The notes: a model not told the origin generated them from the letters alone. DNA of 64,000 bases from Dinoroseobacter sp039192165 (GCA_039192165.1 JBCCXD010000011.1:41893-105892), one strand, 5' to 3'. Numbered from the stretch's first letter, positions 16,164 to 25,645 are shown. Numbers and translations: made by a program.

Positions 16164-17765
16164 ATGAATTTTCTAAAGCCAAGCAGATTGGCGCATCTCA
16201 CGCTGGCGGTTGGGCTTGCGCTCACCGGTCAGGTCGCTGCGCAAGACAACGACAGGCCGAACATTCTCGTCATATGGGGCGATGATGTCGGCCAATCGAA
16301 TATTTCCGCCTACACCATGGGCATGATGGGCTACACCACGCCGAACATCGACCGTATCGCTGAAGAAGGTATGATCTTCACCGACTACTACGGGGAACAG
16401 TCCTGCACAGCGGGCCGGTCTTCCTACATCATGGGACAGTCGGTGTTCCGCACGGGTCTGTCCAAGGTCGGGTTACCGGGTGCTGAAGAAGGCATGCAAG
16501 TCGAGGATCCGACCATCGCCGGGTTGCTTAAAGCACAAGGTTACGCAACCGGTCAGTTTGGAAAAAACCACCTGGGCGACAAGGATGAACATCTTCCCAC
16601 AAACCACGGTTTTGATGAGTTTTTCGGAAATCTCTACCACCTGAACTCAGAAGAGGAACCCGAAAACGAGGATTACCCAGGTGATGCATTGCTGCCTGAC
16701 GGCCGCACCTTCCGTGAAGCCTATGGGCCCAGAGGGGTCATAAGATCGTCAGCTGACGGGCAGATCGAAGATACCGGCCCCCTGACCAAGCTGCGCATGG
16801 AAACGGTCGACGATGAAACGGTGGCGGCCGCCATAGACTTCATCCGGCGCCAGGAAGATGCCGGAGTGCCCTGGTTTGTCTGGTGGTCAGGCACTCGGAT
16901 GCACTTCCGCACCCATGTCGGAGAGGACATGCGCCAACAAGCCAACGAGATCGTCGGCAAAAAGGTCGATGAATACACCGCAGGAATGATTGAGCACGAT
17001 TTGCATATCGGGCAGTTTCTTGACCTGCTTGATGAACTTGGGATCTCGGACAACACGATCGTTCACTACTCGACCGACAACGGTCCGCATATGAACACCT
17101 GGCCGGATGCCGCGATGACGCCGTTCTGGGGGGAGAAAAACACTCAATGGGAAGGCGGATGGCGCGTACCATCGATGGTGCGCTGGCCGGGGCTGATCGA
17201 ACCGGGTTCGGTGTCCAATACGATCATGCATCACATGGACTGGCTCCCCACTTATCTCGCGGCTGCAGGCCGCCCGACGGTAAAGGAAGAACTTCTTGAC
17301 GGGATCACCGTTGCTGAGGTTGGCGGGGGGCGCGACTATCGTGTGCACCTCGACGGGTATAACTTCCTGCCTTACTTCGCCGGAGAAGTCGACGAAGGCC
17401 CGCGTCAGGAAATTTTCTATTTCACGGACGATGGCGATCTCGCGGCGCTCCGCTTTCAAGACTGGAAAATCACGTTTCTGGAACAGAAGGCATGGGCCAC
17501 CCTCCGCGCCTGGATGGAACCTTTGACACCGTTGCGGGTACCGCTGATCACGAACCTGCGGCGCGATCCGTATGAACGCGCTTATCGGACATCGAACACC
17601 TACTATGACTGGTTGCTCGATCGTGCGTATATGCTTGTTCCTGCGCAGCAATACGTGGGCCAGTTCCTTGCCACGTTTGCCGAATACCCGCCGCGCCAGG
17701 AAGCCGCGTCCTTCAGCCTCGACAAAGTCATGGAAACGCTGAGTGATCCGGGTGGCGCGCAGTAG
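16164..17765 (+). CDS. Arylsulfatase (type I, formylglycine), exported
   Basis: A 533-residue sulfatase hydrolysing sulfate esters. After a signal peptide (ending VAAQ) come the metal aspartates in LVIWGDDVGQ (residues 40-41) and the signature C-T-A-G-R with Cys81, the residue that must be converted to formylglycine. GKNHLGD and STDNGPHMNTWPD supply further active-site Lys, His, Asp and Asn. Overall it resembles AtsA/BetC-like arylsulfatases. The start at 16164 follows AGGAGGG. No formylglycine-generating enzyme or anaerobic sulfatase maturase is in the window. The next gene is an exported HAD phosphatase, and the pair is separated by a strong hairpin. Confidence 0.9.
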   Translation: MNFLKPSRLAHLTLAVGLALTGQVAAQDNDRPNILVIWGDDVGQSNISAYTMGMMGYTTPNIDRIAEEGMIFTDYYGEQSCTAGRSSYIMGQSVFRTGLSKVGLPGAEEGMQVEDPTIAGLLKAQGYATGQFGKNHLGDKDEHLPTNHGFDEFFGNLYHLNSEEEPENEDYPGDALLPDGRTFREAYGPRGVIRSSADGQIEDTGPLTKLRMETVDDETVAAAIDFIRRQEDAGVPWFVWWSGTRMHFRTHVGEDMRQQANEIVGKKVDEYTAGMIEHDLHIGQFLDLLDELGISDNTIVHYSTDNGPHMNTWPDAAMTPFWGEKNTQWEGGWRVPSMVRWPGLIEPGSVSNTIMHHMDWLPTYLAAAGRPTVKEELLDGITVAEVGGGRDYRVHLDGYNFLPYFAGEVDEGPRQEIFYFTDDGDLAALRFQDWKITFLEQKAWATLRAWMEPLTPLRVPLITNLRRDPYERAYRTSNTYYDWLLDRAYMLVPAQQYVGQFLATFAEYPPRQEAASFSLDKVMETLSDPGGAQ

Positions 17766-17786
17766 CGCTTCTAACGCAGAACGCAG

Positions 17787-17812
17787 GGGCCTTGCACGTT
17801 GCAAGGCCCTTT
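17787..17812 (+). terminator. Perfect hairpin between sulfatase and HAD gene
   Basis: Ten-base perfect stem GGGCCTTGCA (17787-17796) with TGCAAGGCCC (17800-17809), loop of three, followed by TTT. It could terminate most sulfatase transcripts or protect their 3' end while allowing some read-through into the HAD gene. Confidence 0.65.
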
Positions 17813-17837
17813 CCAATTCATCATGGGATATTTCTTG

Positions 17838-18794
17838 ATGCGAACCTTACTGACCGCGCTCGTCCTTTGTTTTGCGGGTCTTCCCTCCTGGGCAGACCCC
17901 CTGCCCTCCTGGGCGGACACTGATACCAAAGCTGCAATCCTCGATTTCGTGGGGCGTGTAACGGACCCGGCCTCCCCGGATTATGTGACTCCTGCTGACC
18001 GGATCGCGACCTTCGACAACGACGGCAACCTGTGGGCGGAACAGCCCGTCTATTTTCAGTTAATCTACGCGCTTGACCGCCTGAAGGAGAAGGCTGCAGC
18101 CGACCCGGCGATTCTGACCAGCGACACCCTCAAAGCCGCTGCCGAAGGAGATATGGAAGCCGTCGCTGAGGCCGGTGACGAAGGACTGCTGGAAATCCTT
18201 GCCGTCAGCCATTCCGGCATGTCGGTCGAAGACTTCCAGGCCGATGTCTCAGCCTGGCTGGAAAGCGCCCGCCATCCGACCACCGGCATGGCCTATGACG
18301 ACATGGTCTATCAGCCGATGCTGGAGCTCTTGAGCTATCTGCGCGATAAGGGGTTTCAGACCTGGATCGTCTCTGGCGGCGGGGTGCATTTCGTGCGCGC
18401 CTTCGCGGAACAGGCCTACAACATCCCGCCCGAGCAGGTGGTCGGCAGCACGACCCCCACGGAGTACGTAGATGGGAAGGTCATGAAGCTGCCCGGGATT
18501 GAGTTTGTCGACGACAAAGCCGGCAAGCCCGTGGGCATCGACAGCCGCATCGGCAAACGTCCGATCTTTGCCAGCGGGAATTCTGACGGTGATTTCGCCA
18601 TGCTCGAATATGTCACCGGCGGCGACGGCCCCAGCTTCGGCATGCTCCTGCATCACACAGATGCAGATCGTGAATTCGCCTATGACCGCGACGGGCATGT
18701 TGGTGTTCTGAACCGTGGTCTCGATGAAGGGCCGGCGCGTGGTTGGGTGATTGTCGACATGGCGAAGGACTGGGAGCAGGTTTTTCCAGAGTAA
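17838..18794 (+). CDS. HAD-superfamily phosphatase, exported
   Basis: A 318-residue SerB-like HAD hydrolase. The signal peptide MRTLLTALVLCFAGLPSWA precedes a duplicated LPSWAD. Motif I is FDNDGNLW (a D-N-D variant of DxDxT), motif II is IVSGGGVHFVRAF, and motif IV is ASGNSDGDFAMLEY. Export is unusual for the SerB group and implies a periplasmic phosphate ester as substrate. Such genes often accompany sulfatases, as here. ATG 17823 is an in-frame alternative start. Convergent with xylB. Confidence 0.82.
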   Translation: MRTLLTALVLCFAGLPSWADPLPSWADTDTKAAILDFVGRVTDPASPDYVTPADRIATFDNDGNLWAEQPVYFQLIYALDRLKEKAAADPAILTSDTLKAAAEGDMEAVAEAGDEGLLEILAVSHSGMSVEDFQADVSAWLESARHPTTGMAYDDMVYQPMLELLSYLRDKGFQTWIVSGGGVHFVRAFAEQAYNIPPEQVVGSTTPTEYVDGKVMKLPGIEFVDDKAGKPVGIDSRIGKRPIFASGNSDGDFAMLEYVTGGDGPSFGMLLHHTDADREFAYDRDGHVGVLNRGLDEGPARGWVIVDMAKDWEQVFPE

Positions 18795-18867
18795 GACTGC
18801 CATCCGGTGGTGCTGTCCGGGCAGTGCGTCCTCCGCCGTCGAGACCAGCGAAACAAGGAGGCAACGC

Positions 18868-20319
18868 CTACTGGCTGTCGCGGATTGCCAGGTAGGCGTG
18901 ACGGAAGCGCTGGTGCGCATCCTGAAACGCGTTTTGCAGATCTGCGACGGGTTCGATTTCGGCCGATGTCTCTGCCGGTTGTATAGCGAGTTCTGGCGGG
19001 ATGCCGGTGGCAGCAATCATGCCCAGACGCGCTGCGCCGAGCGCCGCGCCGAATTCGCCAGAAACTGGCTTCTGTAGCGGAACACCGAACAAGGTTGCGA
19101 TCGCCTGCACCCAATAGTCTGACGCGCTGCCGCCACCAATTGCGAAAAGCCTTTCGAATTCTGCACCAGTCGCTTCTAGAGCGTCAAAGCTGTCACGCAG
19201 CGCGAAAGCAACGCCCTCGACGACTGCGCGCGTCAAGTCTTCGCGCGCAGTGCTCGCCGACAGCCCGGTGAAACTGCCGCGAATTCCAGCGTCGTTATGG
19301 GGCGTGCGTTCGCCGGAAAGATAGGGAAGAAATCGAACTTTCCCAGGCTCTTGCAGGAGGTCGCCAAGCGCGCGCGTCATGTCCGAGGGCGCTTGGCTCG
19401 TAATTCCGGCAAGCCAGTTCAGACTGTCGGTCGCCGACAACATAACGCCCATCTGGTACCAACGGTCGGGTACGGCATGACAAAAAGTGTGTACGGCGGT
19501 TTCGGGGGCTGGTGTGTACCCGTCTCGAGCGGTCAGCAAGACGCCCGATGTCCCGAGCGACACAAATCCTTGACCTTCCTGCAAAGCGCCAATCCCGCAA
19601 GCCGCGGCGGCGTTGTCACCTGCGCCACCTGCCACGACGACAGGTCCCTTTAGTCCCCAGGCGCGCAGGAGACTGCCGCGCAGCTCGCCCGCAACCTCGC
19701 AGCCTTCAACGAGCCCGGGCATCTGATCGTGTTTCATGTTGCCGGCCTGCAGAAGCTCGCCGGACCAATCTCGCGCACCGACATCCAACCAGGATGTGCC
19801 CGAGCTGTCGGACATATCGGATACAAAAATGCCGGTCAGATAGTAATTTAGATACGCTGCGGGCAGAAGAACTCTAGCGACAGCGCTGTGGATTTCCGGC
19901 TCGTGGGCGCGCACCCATTCCAGCTTGGGTGCCGTGAACCCGGGAAAAACGATGTTACCCGAGAGCCGACGCACATCTGCTTTGGCGTCCAGTCGCGCGG
20001 CCTCTTCATGGGCTCGGGTGTCATTCCATAAGATACAAGGCCTTAAGACATCGCCCTGCGCGTCCAGGAGCGTGGCACCATGCATGTGACCTGCAACACC
20101 TATGCCGCTTAGCTCTGCAAATTCAGGAAAGCGTCCGGACATCTCGGCGATGGCACCTTCCAAAGCACTGATCCAGTCCGCTGGGTTTTGTTCTGACCAA
20201 CCCGGCTCAGGATGGGACAGGCCATAATGTCTTTCGGTTGCACCAATGGGACGACCCTCCTCGCTGACCAACAAAGCCCGCAACCCGGATGTTCCAAGGT
20301 CAATCCCAAGATATGACAT
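18868..20319 (-). CDS. xylB: Xylulokinase
   Basis: A 483-residue FGGY-family kinase, phosphorylating D-xylulose to xylulose 5-phosphate. The first phosphate loop is YLGIDLGTSGLRALLVSEEG; GVAGHMHGATLLD, CILWNDTRAHEEA and GGGSASDYWVQAIATLFGVP are characteristic of XylB. No xylose isomerase or transporter adjoins it, so it stands alone between the HAD gene and tRNA-Arg. A close FGGY relative (another pentulose kinase) cannot be fully excluded. Confidence 0.88.
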   Translation of the reverse strand: MSYLGIDLGTSGLRALLVSEEGRPIGATERHYGLSHPEPGWSEQNPADWISALEGAIAEMSGRFPEFAELSGIGVAGHMHGATLLDAQGDVLRPCILWNDTRAHEEAARLDAKADVRRLSGNIVFPGFTAPKLEWVRAHEPEIHSAVARVLLPAAYLNYYLTGIFVSDMSDSSGTSWLDVGARDWSGELLQAGNMKHDQMPGLVEGCEVAGELRGSLLRAWGLKGPVVVAGGAGDNAAAACGIGALQEGQGFVSLGTSGVLLTARDGYTPAPETAVHTFCHAVPDRWYQMGVMLSATDSLNWLAGITSQAPSDMTRALGDLLQEPGKVRFLPYLSGERTPHNDAGIRGSFTGLSASTAREDLTRAVVEGVAFALRDSFDALEATGAEFERLFAIGGGSASDYWVQAIATLFGVPLQKPVSGEFGAALGAARLGMIAATGIPPELAIQPAETSAEIEPVADLQNAFQDAHQRFRHAYLAIRDSQ

Positions 20320-20777
20320 TCAAAAGTCCCCTCCCAATACGACTGCTGTGCGCAGAAGACGCTGTGCTCTCGACCTATCGTATTTGCCATGGTCTCGGAA
20401 ACCGTCATGATGAGGCAATGCTCCACGCCCCCCTACGAAAGGTCATGAGCAGACCTCTTGCAGGCACCCCAAGTGGGGCCGGATAAATCGTGTTGCCGCG
20501 CACCCGAGTTTGCGTCGGCGCGTGTTTGCCCTTTGTGTTCGGTTTCCCGTTCCGGAACGATTTTTCGCCTGGCGAGTGGACGCCCAGCACCGAAGCCTCC
20601 GGCCTCCGCAACTGCGCCTGGCGTTCTTGTGTTCTGAAGAGCAGACGTTGTGAGTTCTACAGTCCGCCCCGACAGACAGCCCAGAACGCAGTCCCGCGCG
20701 TTGTGAAAATTAGAGGGGAGCGCTGGCTTGGCCAAAACACTCAATTCAAAATCCAAAATCCAAGCCTGTGTAACCGG
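20320..20777. other. Intergenic region without a recognised gene
   Basis: About 460 bp between xylB and tRNA-Arg. No coding frame with family resemblance was seen on either strand. A short palindrome CGTTCCGGAACG followed by T5 (20549-20565) is present but too weak to call a terminator. The xylB promoter should lie at its left edge. Confidence 0.6.
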
Positions 20778-20854
<77 letters not shown>

Positions 20855-20915
20855 CTGAGCTGCCGTATACGCAGTTTGCCAAAGGCTCGCAACTGACTTT
20901 GTCCAATGGGCGGCC

Positions 20916-22019
20916 TTGTGCGATACCGCGTCTGTGTTAGCCTTTATCACCCAAGTCCTAGGCAGATCAGTGCGGTTTATTCTTCTTCTTTTTTCACTTT
21001 GCCTGATTGCCGGCGCATCGGCAGCGCAAACTGACACATCCTTTAACCTCGAAGAGCTCGCAGCAACACTCAGGCCCGACGAACCGACCCCGGTCCGGGC
21101 CGGAATTTACGTGACACAGATCACCGATGTGAACCAGAAAGAGGAAAACTACACGATCGTTGTGGACACAAGATACGAATGGAACGAGCCAAAGCTTGCC
21201 TTCGATCCCAGCGACGTTGGCTCAGCTTTGCGGTCAATGAGTACGAGCGATTTCCTCGAGTATGCGAGGTCGAATTCAATCCCTTCACCGGTGGGCACAT
21301 TTCAGAACCTCCAAAAACGCAGCTTTGAGAAACTAAGCACGGTGTTCTGGTCAAGCGAGGGCAAAGCGATCCGAGTGGCGGAAACCGTTACGACATTGCA
21401 GGCGCCCGATTTCGACTTTCGCCAGTATCCGTTTGATAAACAAAAATTCTATGTCCGCCTTCTGATGGCAAATCCGACCAGTTTTTATGTTTTTGAGGAC
21501 CTGCCGGAATTCAGTGGGATGGGCGCGGCACTTGGCGAAGAAGAATGGATCGTCCGCGATGTGTGGACAGAGATTGATACCAGCCGTGGCGTCACAGGTC
21601 TGGAAAGCTCTCGCCTGTCTCTTGTTTTCACCGCAGATCGGCACCTGATTTATTACTGGATACGTATTTTCGTTCCATTGCTGCTGCTGATCACAGTATC
21701 CTGGGCCAACCTGTTTTTGGAAGAGTACCGCCGACGGATCGACATTGCTGGCGCAAATCTTCTGGCGTTTATCGCCTTCAACTTCGCCGTTTCAGGGGAT
21801 CTTCCGCGCCTGGGATACGTAACCTTTCTGGATGCGCTTATGCTGGCCATGTTCGCGTCTGCCGCGGTGACAGTGGCCTATAACGTCATGCTAAGACGTA
21901 TGGCGGTCGACAACCATGAAGAGCGCGCGAAGCGGATCGATTGGCACGTGACCTACTGGGGGTTCCCGGCGGTACACATCCTGATCATTGTGAGCCTCTG
22001 GCGCGTCTTTTTCGGTTGA
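20916..22019 (+). CDS. Prokaryotic pentameric ligand-gated ion channel (Cys-loop receptor family)
   Basis: A 367-residue protein with the architecture of GLIC/ELIC. A signal peptide (about residues 19-37) leads into a beta-rich extracellular domain of about 200 residues that holds the family hallmark FDFRQYPFDKQ (residues 166-176, the bacterial equivalent of the Cys-loop region without cysteines). Four membrane helices follow: M1 with its conserved Pro254 in YYWIRIFVPLLLL, M2 ending LLAFIAFNFAVSGDLP, M3 after RLGYVTFLDA, and a C-terminal M4. The IAFN...LP segment matches GLIC M2 as I remember it. Ligand or gating stimulus unknown. GTG at 20970 is an alternative start placing the signal peptide at the N-terminus. 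Convergent with sufS. Confidence 0.88.
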   Translation: MCDTASVLAFITQVLGRSVRFILLLFSLCLIAGASAAQTDTSFNLEELAATLRPDEPTPVRAGIYVTQITDVNQKEENYTIVVDTRYEWNEPKLAFDPSDVGSALRSMSTSDFLEYARSNSIPSPVGTFQNLQKRSFEKLSTVFWSSEGKAIRVAETVTTLQAPDFDFRQYPFDKQKFYVRLLMANPTSFYVFEDLPEFSGMGAALGEEEWIVRDVWTEIDTSRGVTGLESSRLSLVFTADRHLIYYWIRIFVPLLLLITVSWANLFLEEYRRRIDIAGANLLAFIAFNFAVSGDLPRLGYVTFLDALMLAMFASAAVTVAYNVMLRRMAVDNHEERAKRIDWHVTYWGFPAVHILIIVSLWRVFFG

Positions 22020-22023
22020 TGCA

Positions 22024-23244
22024 CTAGGCGAAGAGCTCGTGACAGAGCTCCAGAGCCTCAACCAGCACATCAACCTCTGCCTCCGTGTTGTAGAGACCGA
22101 AAGACGCACGGCACGTCGCCGGCACACCCATATGCTCCATCAGCGGCTGCGCGCAATGATGTCCTGCGCGCACGGCGACGCCCTTCTTATCCAGGACGGT
22201 AGAGATATCATGAGCATGCGCAGCGCCATCCAGCGTAAACGAAAAAATCGCGGCCTTGTCGGGCATCTGTCCCTGGACATTCAGCCAGTTGAGACCGTCC
22301 AGCTTTGTTCGCGCGTAGTCGCGTAAGCGGGCTTCATGGGCCGCGATGTTGGTCATCCCCAGCCCCATCATGTACTCAAGAGCGACACCGAGCCCGATGG
22401 TCTGAACGATGCCAGGTGTGCCCGCTTCAAACATCATCGGCGGGTCATTGTAGGTAATCACATCGCGGGTGACATCGCGGATCATATCGCCGCCACCCAT
22501 GAACGGGCGCATCTCCGCCATGCGGTCTTTATGGATGAAAATCGCGCCTGATCCGGATGGACCATAGAGTTTATGCCCGGTGACCGCGTAGAAGTCGCAC
22601 CCGATTTCGTCGACATTGACCGGCATATGTACTGCGGCCTGCGAACCATCAAGCAGAACAGGCACGCCCTTGGCATGCGCCGCCTCGGTAATGGTCTTTG
22701 CGTCTACAACCGTCCCGAGCACGTTCGACAAATGGGTAATCGCTACAAGCTTGGTTTTTGGTCCAATCGCGTCGATGACTTTCTGCGGATCCAGGGCGCC
22801 GGTTGAATCCACATCCACCCATTTAAGGACCACACCCTGCCGTTCGCGCAAAAAATGCCAGGGAACGATATTGGCATGATGTTCCATGATGGTCAGAACA
22901 ATCTCGTCGCCCGCCTCCATCCGTGGCATGGCCCATCCGTACGCGACCGTGTTGATGCCTTCGGTTGTGCCCGAGTTCAGAACGATCTGCTCCTCATCCG
23001 CCACGCCCAGAAACCGGGCAATGATACCACGCACACCTTCGTACTTCTCTGTCGCCAGATTGCTTAGGTAGTGGAGACCCCGGTGGACGTTTGAATATTC
23101 TTCCGAATAGGCCTTAGAAACGGCATCGATGACCACCTGCGGCTTCTGTGCAGAAGCCCCATTGTCCAGATACACGAGCGGCTTTCCATTCACTTCGCGT
23201 GCAAGGATCGGAAAGTCGGTTCTGATCGTATTCACGTCATACAT
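22024..23244 (-). CDS. sufS: Cysteine desulfurase SufS
   Basis: A 406-residue PLP enzyme (class V aminotransferase fold, group II) that removes sulfur from cysteine for Fe-S assembly. The PLP lysine is in YAVTGHKLYGPSG, and the persulfide cysteine in RAGHHCAQPLMEHMGV, the compact SufS-type loop. It is the last gene of the suf operon and begins at the base next to the stop of a YIP1-like gene. No SufE or SufU partner lies in the window. Confidence 0.94.
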   Translation of the reverse strand: MYDVNTIRTDFPILAREVNGKPLVYLDNGASAQKPQVVIDAVSKAYSEEYSNVHRGLHYLSNLATEKYEGVRGIIARFLGVADEEQIVLNSGTTEGINTVAYGWAMPRMEAGDEIVLTIMEHHANIVPWHFLRERQGVVLKWVDVDSTGALDPQKVIDAIGPKTKLVAITHLSNVLGTVVDAKTITEAAHAKGVPVLLDGSQAAVHMPVNVDEIGCDFYAVTGHKLYGPSGSGAIFIHKDRMAEMRPFMGGGDMIRDVTRDVITYNDPPMMFEAGTPGIVQTIGLGVALEYMMGLGMTNIAAHEARLRDYARTKLDGLNWLNVQGQMPDKAAIFSFTLDGAAHAHDISTVLDKKGVAVRAGHHCAQPLMEHMGVPATCRASFGLYNTEAEVDVLVEALELCHELFA

Positions 23245-23844
23245 TCAGGTGCTCCCGGGGACCGCAAAGCCCAGCATTGACAAAACGAGGCTCAACGCGA
23301 ACAGGATCGCGAAGGCCGAGATAAGCACGCCGGCGAAGACCAACCCAAGCGAGCGGAAGTTATGGATCACGGCCACAAAGTTCACCAGAAGCCAAAGGAA
23401 AATCCCGATACTGGCCAGGCCAATCAATGCACCGATAGGAGGCACCAGAACCAGGGCCACCAATTGTACAATCTGCAGGCACATCAAGGTAAACTGAAGC
23501 CAGGTGACCAGTAAGAGCGTCTCCTCGAACGACCCGTTTCCACCAAAGGCGCGCCCAATGGAGTGGATGGAGATTACCAACATCACGAGTAATCCGAACT
23601 GTACAAACGCGGCCGTAAGCGGGCTCAGAGCAATCGGACCGGTCAGCGCCCCATCGGACAATCCGCCGCCCAACAGCACCACACCCACTTGTCCAAACAG
23701 AACGCTCAGAACAACAACCAGCGCGAGAAGTTGCAAAAGCACATCCCGCGACGGCGCAAAATTCAGGATCGTAGCCGCAGCCTCTCGCGGGCTGCGAATG
23801 GATTCGAGTACAAGGCTCAACAATGTGCTCAGCGAGAACGTCAT
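23245..23844 (-). CDS. YIP1-family membrane protein (second of pair)
   Basis: A 199-residue inner-membrane protein with about five hydrophobic helices (for example LLQLLALVVVLSVLFGQVGVVLLGG and LLLVTWLQFTLMCLQIVQLVALVLV). The layout and the opening S.LLSLVLESIRSPREAAATIL fit the YIP1 domain seen in bacteria. Function unknown. Located between another YIP1-like gene and sufS, abutting sufS exactly, so it belongs to the suf transcript. Confidence 0.72.
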   Translation of the reverse strand: MTFSLSTLLSLVLESIRSPREAAATILNFAPSRDVLLQLLALVVVLSVLFGQVGVVLLGGGLSDGALTGPIALSPLTAAFVQFGLLVMLVISIHSIGRAFGGNGSFEETLLLVTWLQFTLMCLQIVQLVALVLVPPIGALIGLASIGIFLWLLVNFVAVIHNFRSLGLVFAGVLISAFAILFALSLVLSMLGFAVPGST

Positions 23845-23864
23845 ATCGTGTCCTGTGCCTTGCC

Positions 23865-24362
23865 TCAGCCGGGTTCGGCCAATGGCTGCTCGGCCTCTAT
23901 TAAACTACTTCCCCAGATGTAGAGGAACCCGACCAGAAGCAACAGAGAGGTTGCGTTTGCCGCAGGACCTGCCCCGATAAAGCCCGCAATCAGGCCCAAA
24001 AATAAAACGATTGGTGAAATCACCAGAAGGCTCCAAAACAAAGCCAGCCTTGCTCCGAAGTATGTACCCTGACCGCCGGCAAGGCGCGATACAAGATGTG
24101 ACAAGGCGGCAAGTCCGTAAAACAAAAGCGGCGCGATGAACACCCAGCCCATCAGAGCGCCCCCGATCCGAACATCAAGCGGAATCTCCGGCTGCAGAAA
24201 AGCCTCCCGCGAAAGACGTGGCCATTGAGAGATAAAAATCAGCAGACAGGCCACCATCAGATAGATCAGTGCACGCCCCTCATTCTCGCCACCGGCAAGT
24301 TGGCGCCGGATCGCCGCGCGCGGGGATGTCCACGCGCGGAGTATCTCGGTGGTCACCGCCAT
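23865..24362 (-). CDS. YIP1-family membrane protein (first of pair)
   Basis: A 165-residue membrane protein opening with EILRAWTSPRAAIRRQLAGGENEGRAL followed by four hydrophobic helices. The start resembles bacterial YIP1 proteins (a short amphipathic segment with W-x-P-R before the first helix). Its start overlaps the stop of sufD by one base (TGATG), showing translation coupling with Fe-S genes. Function unknown; a membrane role connected to iron-sulfur work is inferred only from location. Confidence 0.72.
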   Translation of the reverse strand: MAVTTEILRAWTSPRAAIRRQLAGGENEGRALIYLMVACLLIFISQWPRLSREAFLQPEIPLDVRIGGALMGWVFIAPLLFYGLAALSHLVSRLAGGQGTYFGARLALFWSLLVISPIVLFLGLIAGFIGAGPAANATSLLLLVGFLYIWGSSLIEAEQPLAEPG

Positions 24363-25645
24363 CAGTGACGGCGGTTCAGCCAGTTGGAGATGCGATCGAC
24401 GATTTCCTCCGCCAGAGTTTCATCTTCGATCTCGTCAATAGCCTCTGCGATGAAGGCAATGACCATCAGATCTGTTGCTACCTCTTCAGAGATCCCGCGA
24501 GAGCGCAGGTAGAACAAGCCTTCCTCGTCAATCGCGCCGGATGTCGAACCGTGAGAGCACGCAACATCGTCGGCATAGATCTCCAGTTCCGGCTTAGCCA
24601 GAAACTGGCTGTCATCATCCAGCAGCAGCGATTGGCTAATCTGATATCCATCTGTTTTCTGGGCGCCTTCTTTTACAAGAATCTTGCCCTGGAACACACC
24701 TGTGGCCCCATTGCGCAAAACCTTTTTGAAGACCTGACGGCTTTCGCAATTCAGCGCGTCATGGGTAATGAACACGGTGTCATCGTGGAGAAAATCGCCA
24801 TCGCCCATGCAAGCACCGGCGACATGGGCGATGCCCTCGTCTCCGGTCAGCTCAACAACCATCTCGTTGCGGGTGAGCACACCATTGACGGTCAAGGTGA
24901 AGGACTTGAACACCGATGCTGCGCCGAGCCGTGCGAACATTGCGGTCGCAGCCTGACGTTCGTGATCGCGGCCTTGTGCGCGTACATGGTGCAGCGCGCC
25001 ACCATCGGCGATCTCGATTTCCATACACTTGTTAAACCGCGCCGCTGCCGGACCGTTTTCAAGGATTGTCAGCTCCGCCCCGGCTTCGACTTTCACCACG
25101 TGATGCAGGATCGCGTCAGACGTTTCCTTGCGATGTAGATAAACGAACGAAATCGGCTTTGGTGCCTTTCCCGTGACCCGGATGACAAGCCCATCACTTG
25201 CAAATGCAGTGTTCAACGCGGCAAGCGGGCGTTCCACAGGATCCTGTCCGCGCGCTTCGAGCACACCGTAGACGTCTTTAGCCCAGTGAATGTCGCTCTC
25301 GCCCGCCTCGGCAAGGCGATCAATCTCGACATGTTCCATGGCAAGCTCATCGGACGCATCCGGATCGAACGCCCCATCCACGAACACCACCTTAAGGCGG
25401 TCAACCTCGCCGAAAACCGGACTTTCCTGAGGATCAAACAGGGCCGCAGGCGTCGCGACAGGTGCTGTCAAACGCGTAGGATCGGTGTATTTCCAGTACT
25501 CGTCCCGGCGTCCTGGCAAGCCCATTTGCTGAACCCGCGCAAGCGCCGATTTACGTGCCTCGCTGGCCCAGACCCCGCCTTTTGGCAGAGTAAGTTCGGC
25601 CAAGCGCGCTTCGGTGACGGATTGCTTGATCTCCGGCAGTGCCAT
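24362..25645 (-). CDS. sufD: Fe-S assembly scaffold component SufD
   Basis: A 427-residue partner of SufB in the SufBC2D scaffold. The C-terminal beta-helix carries the SufB/SufD signature (KILVKEGAQKTDGYQISQSLLLDDD, AKPELEIYADDVACSHGSTSGAIDEEGLFYLRSRGI). The N-terminal region (WKYTDPTRL) is typical of SufD. One-base overlaps with sufC upstream and the YIP1-like gene downstream. Confidence 0.94.
   Translation of the reverse strand: MALPEIKQSVTEARLAELTLPKGGVWASEARKSALARVQQMGLPGRRDEYWKYTDPTRLTAPVATPAALFDPQESPVFGEVDRLKVVFVDGAFDPDASDELAMEHVEIDRLAEAGESDIHWAKDVYGVLEARGQDPVERPLAALNTAFASDGLVIRVTGKAPKPISFVYLHRKETSDAILHHVVKVEAGAELTILENGPAAARFNKCMEIEIADGGALHHVRAQGRDHERQAATAMFARLGAASVFKSFTLTVNGVLTRNEMVVELTGDEGIAHVAGACMGDGDFLHDDTVFITHDALNCESRQVFKKVLRNGATGVFQGKILVKEGAQKTDGYQISQSLLLDDDSQFLAKPELEIYADDVACSHGSTSGAIDEEGLFYLRSRGISEEVATDLMVIAFIAEAIDEIEDETLAEEIVDRISNWLNRRH

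Noticed and set aside
20549..20565. Palindrome CGTTCCGGAACG followed by T5
   Set aside because: Stem is short with no proper loop; no gene ends nearby on the right strand.
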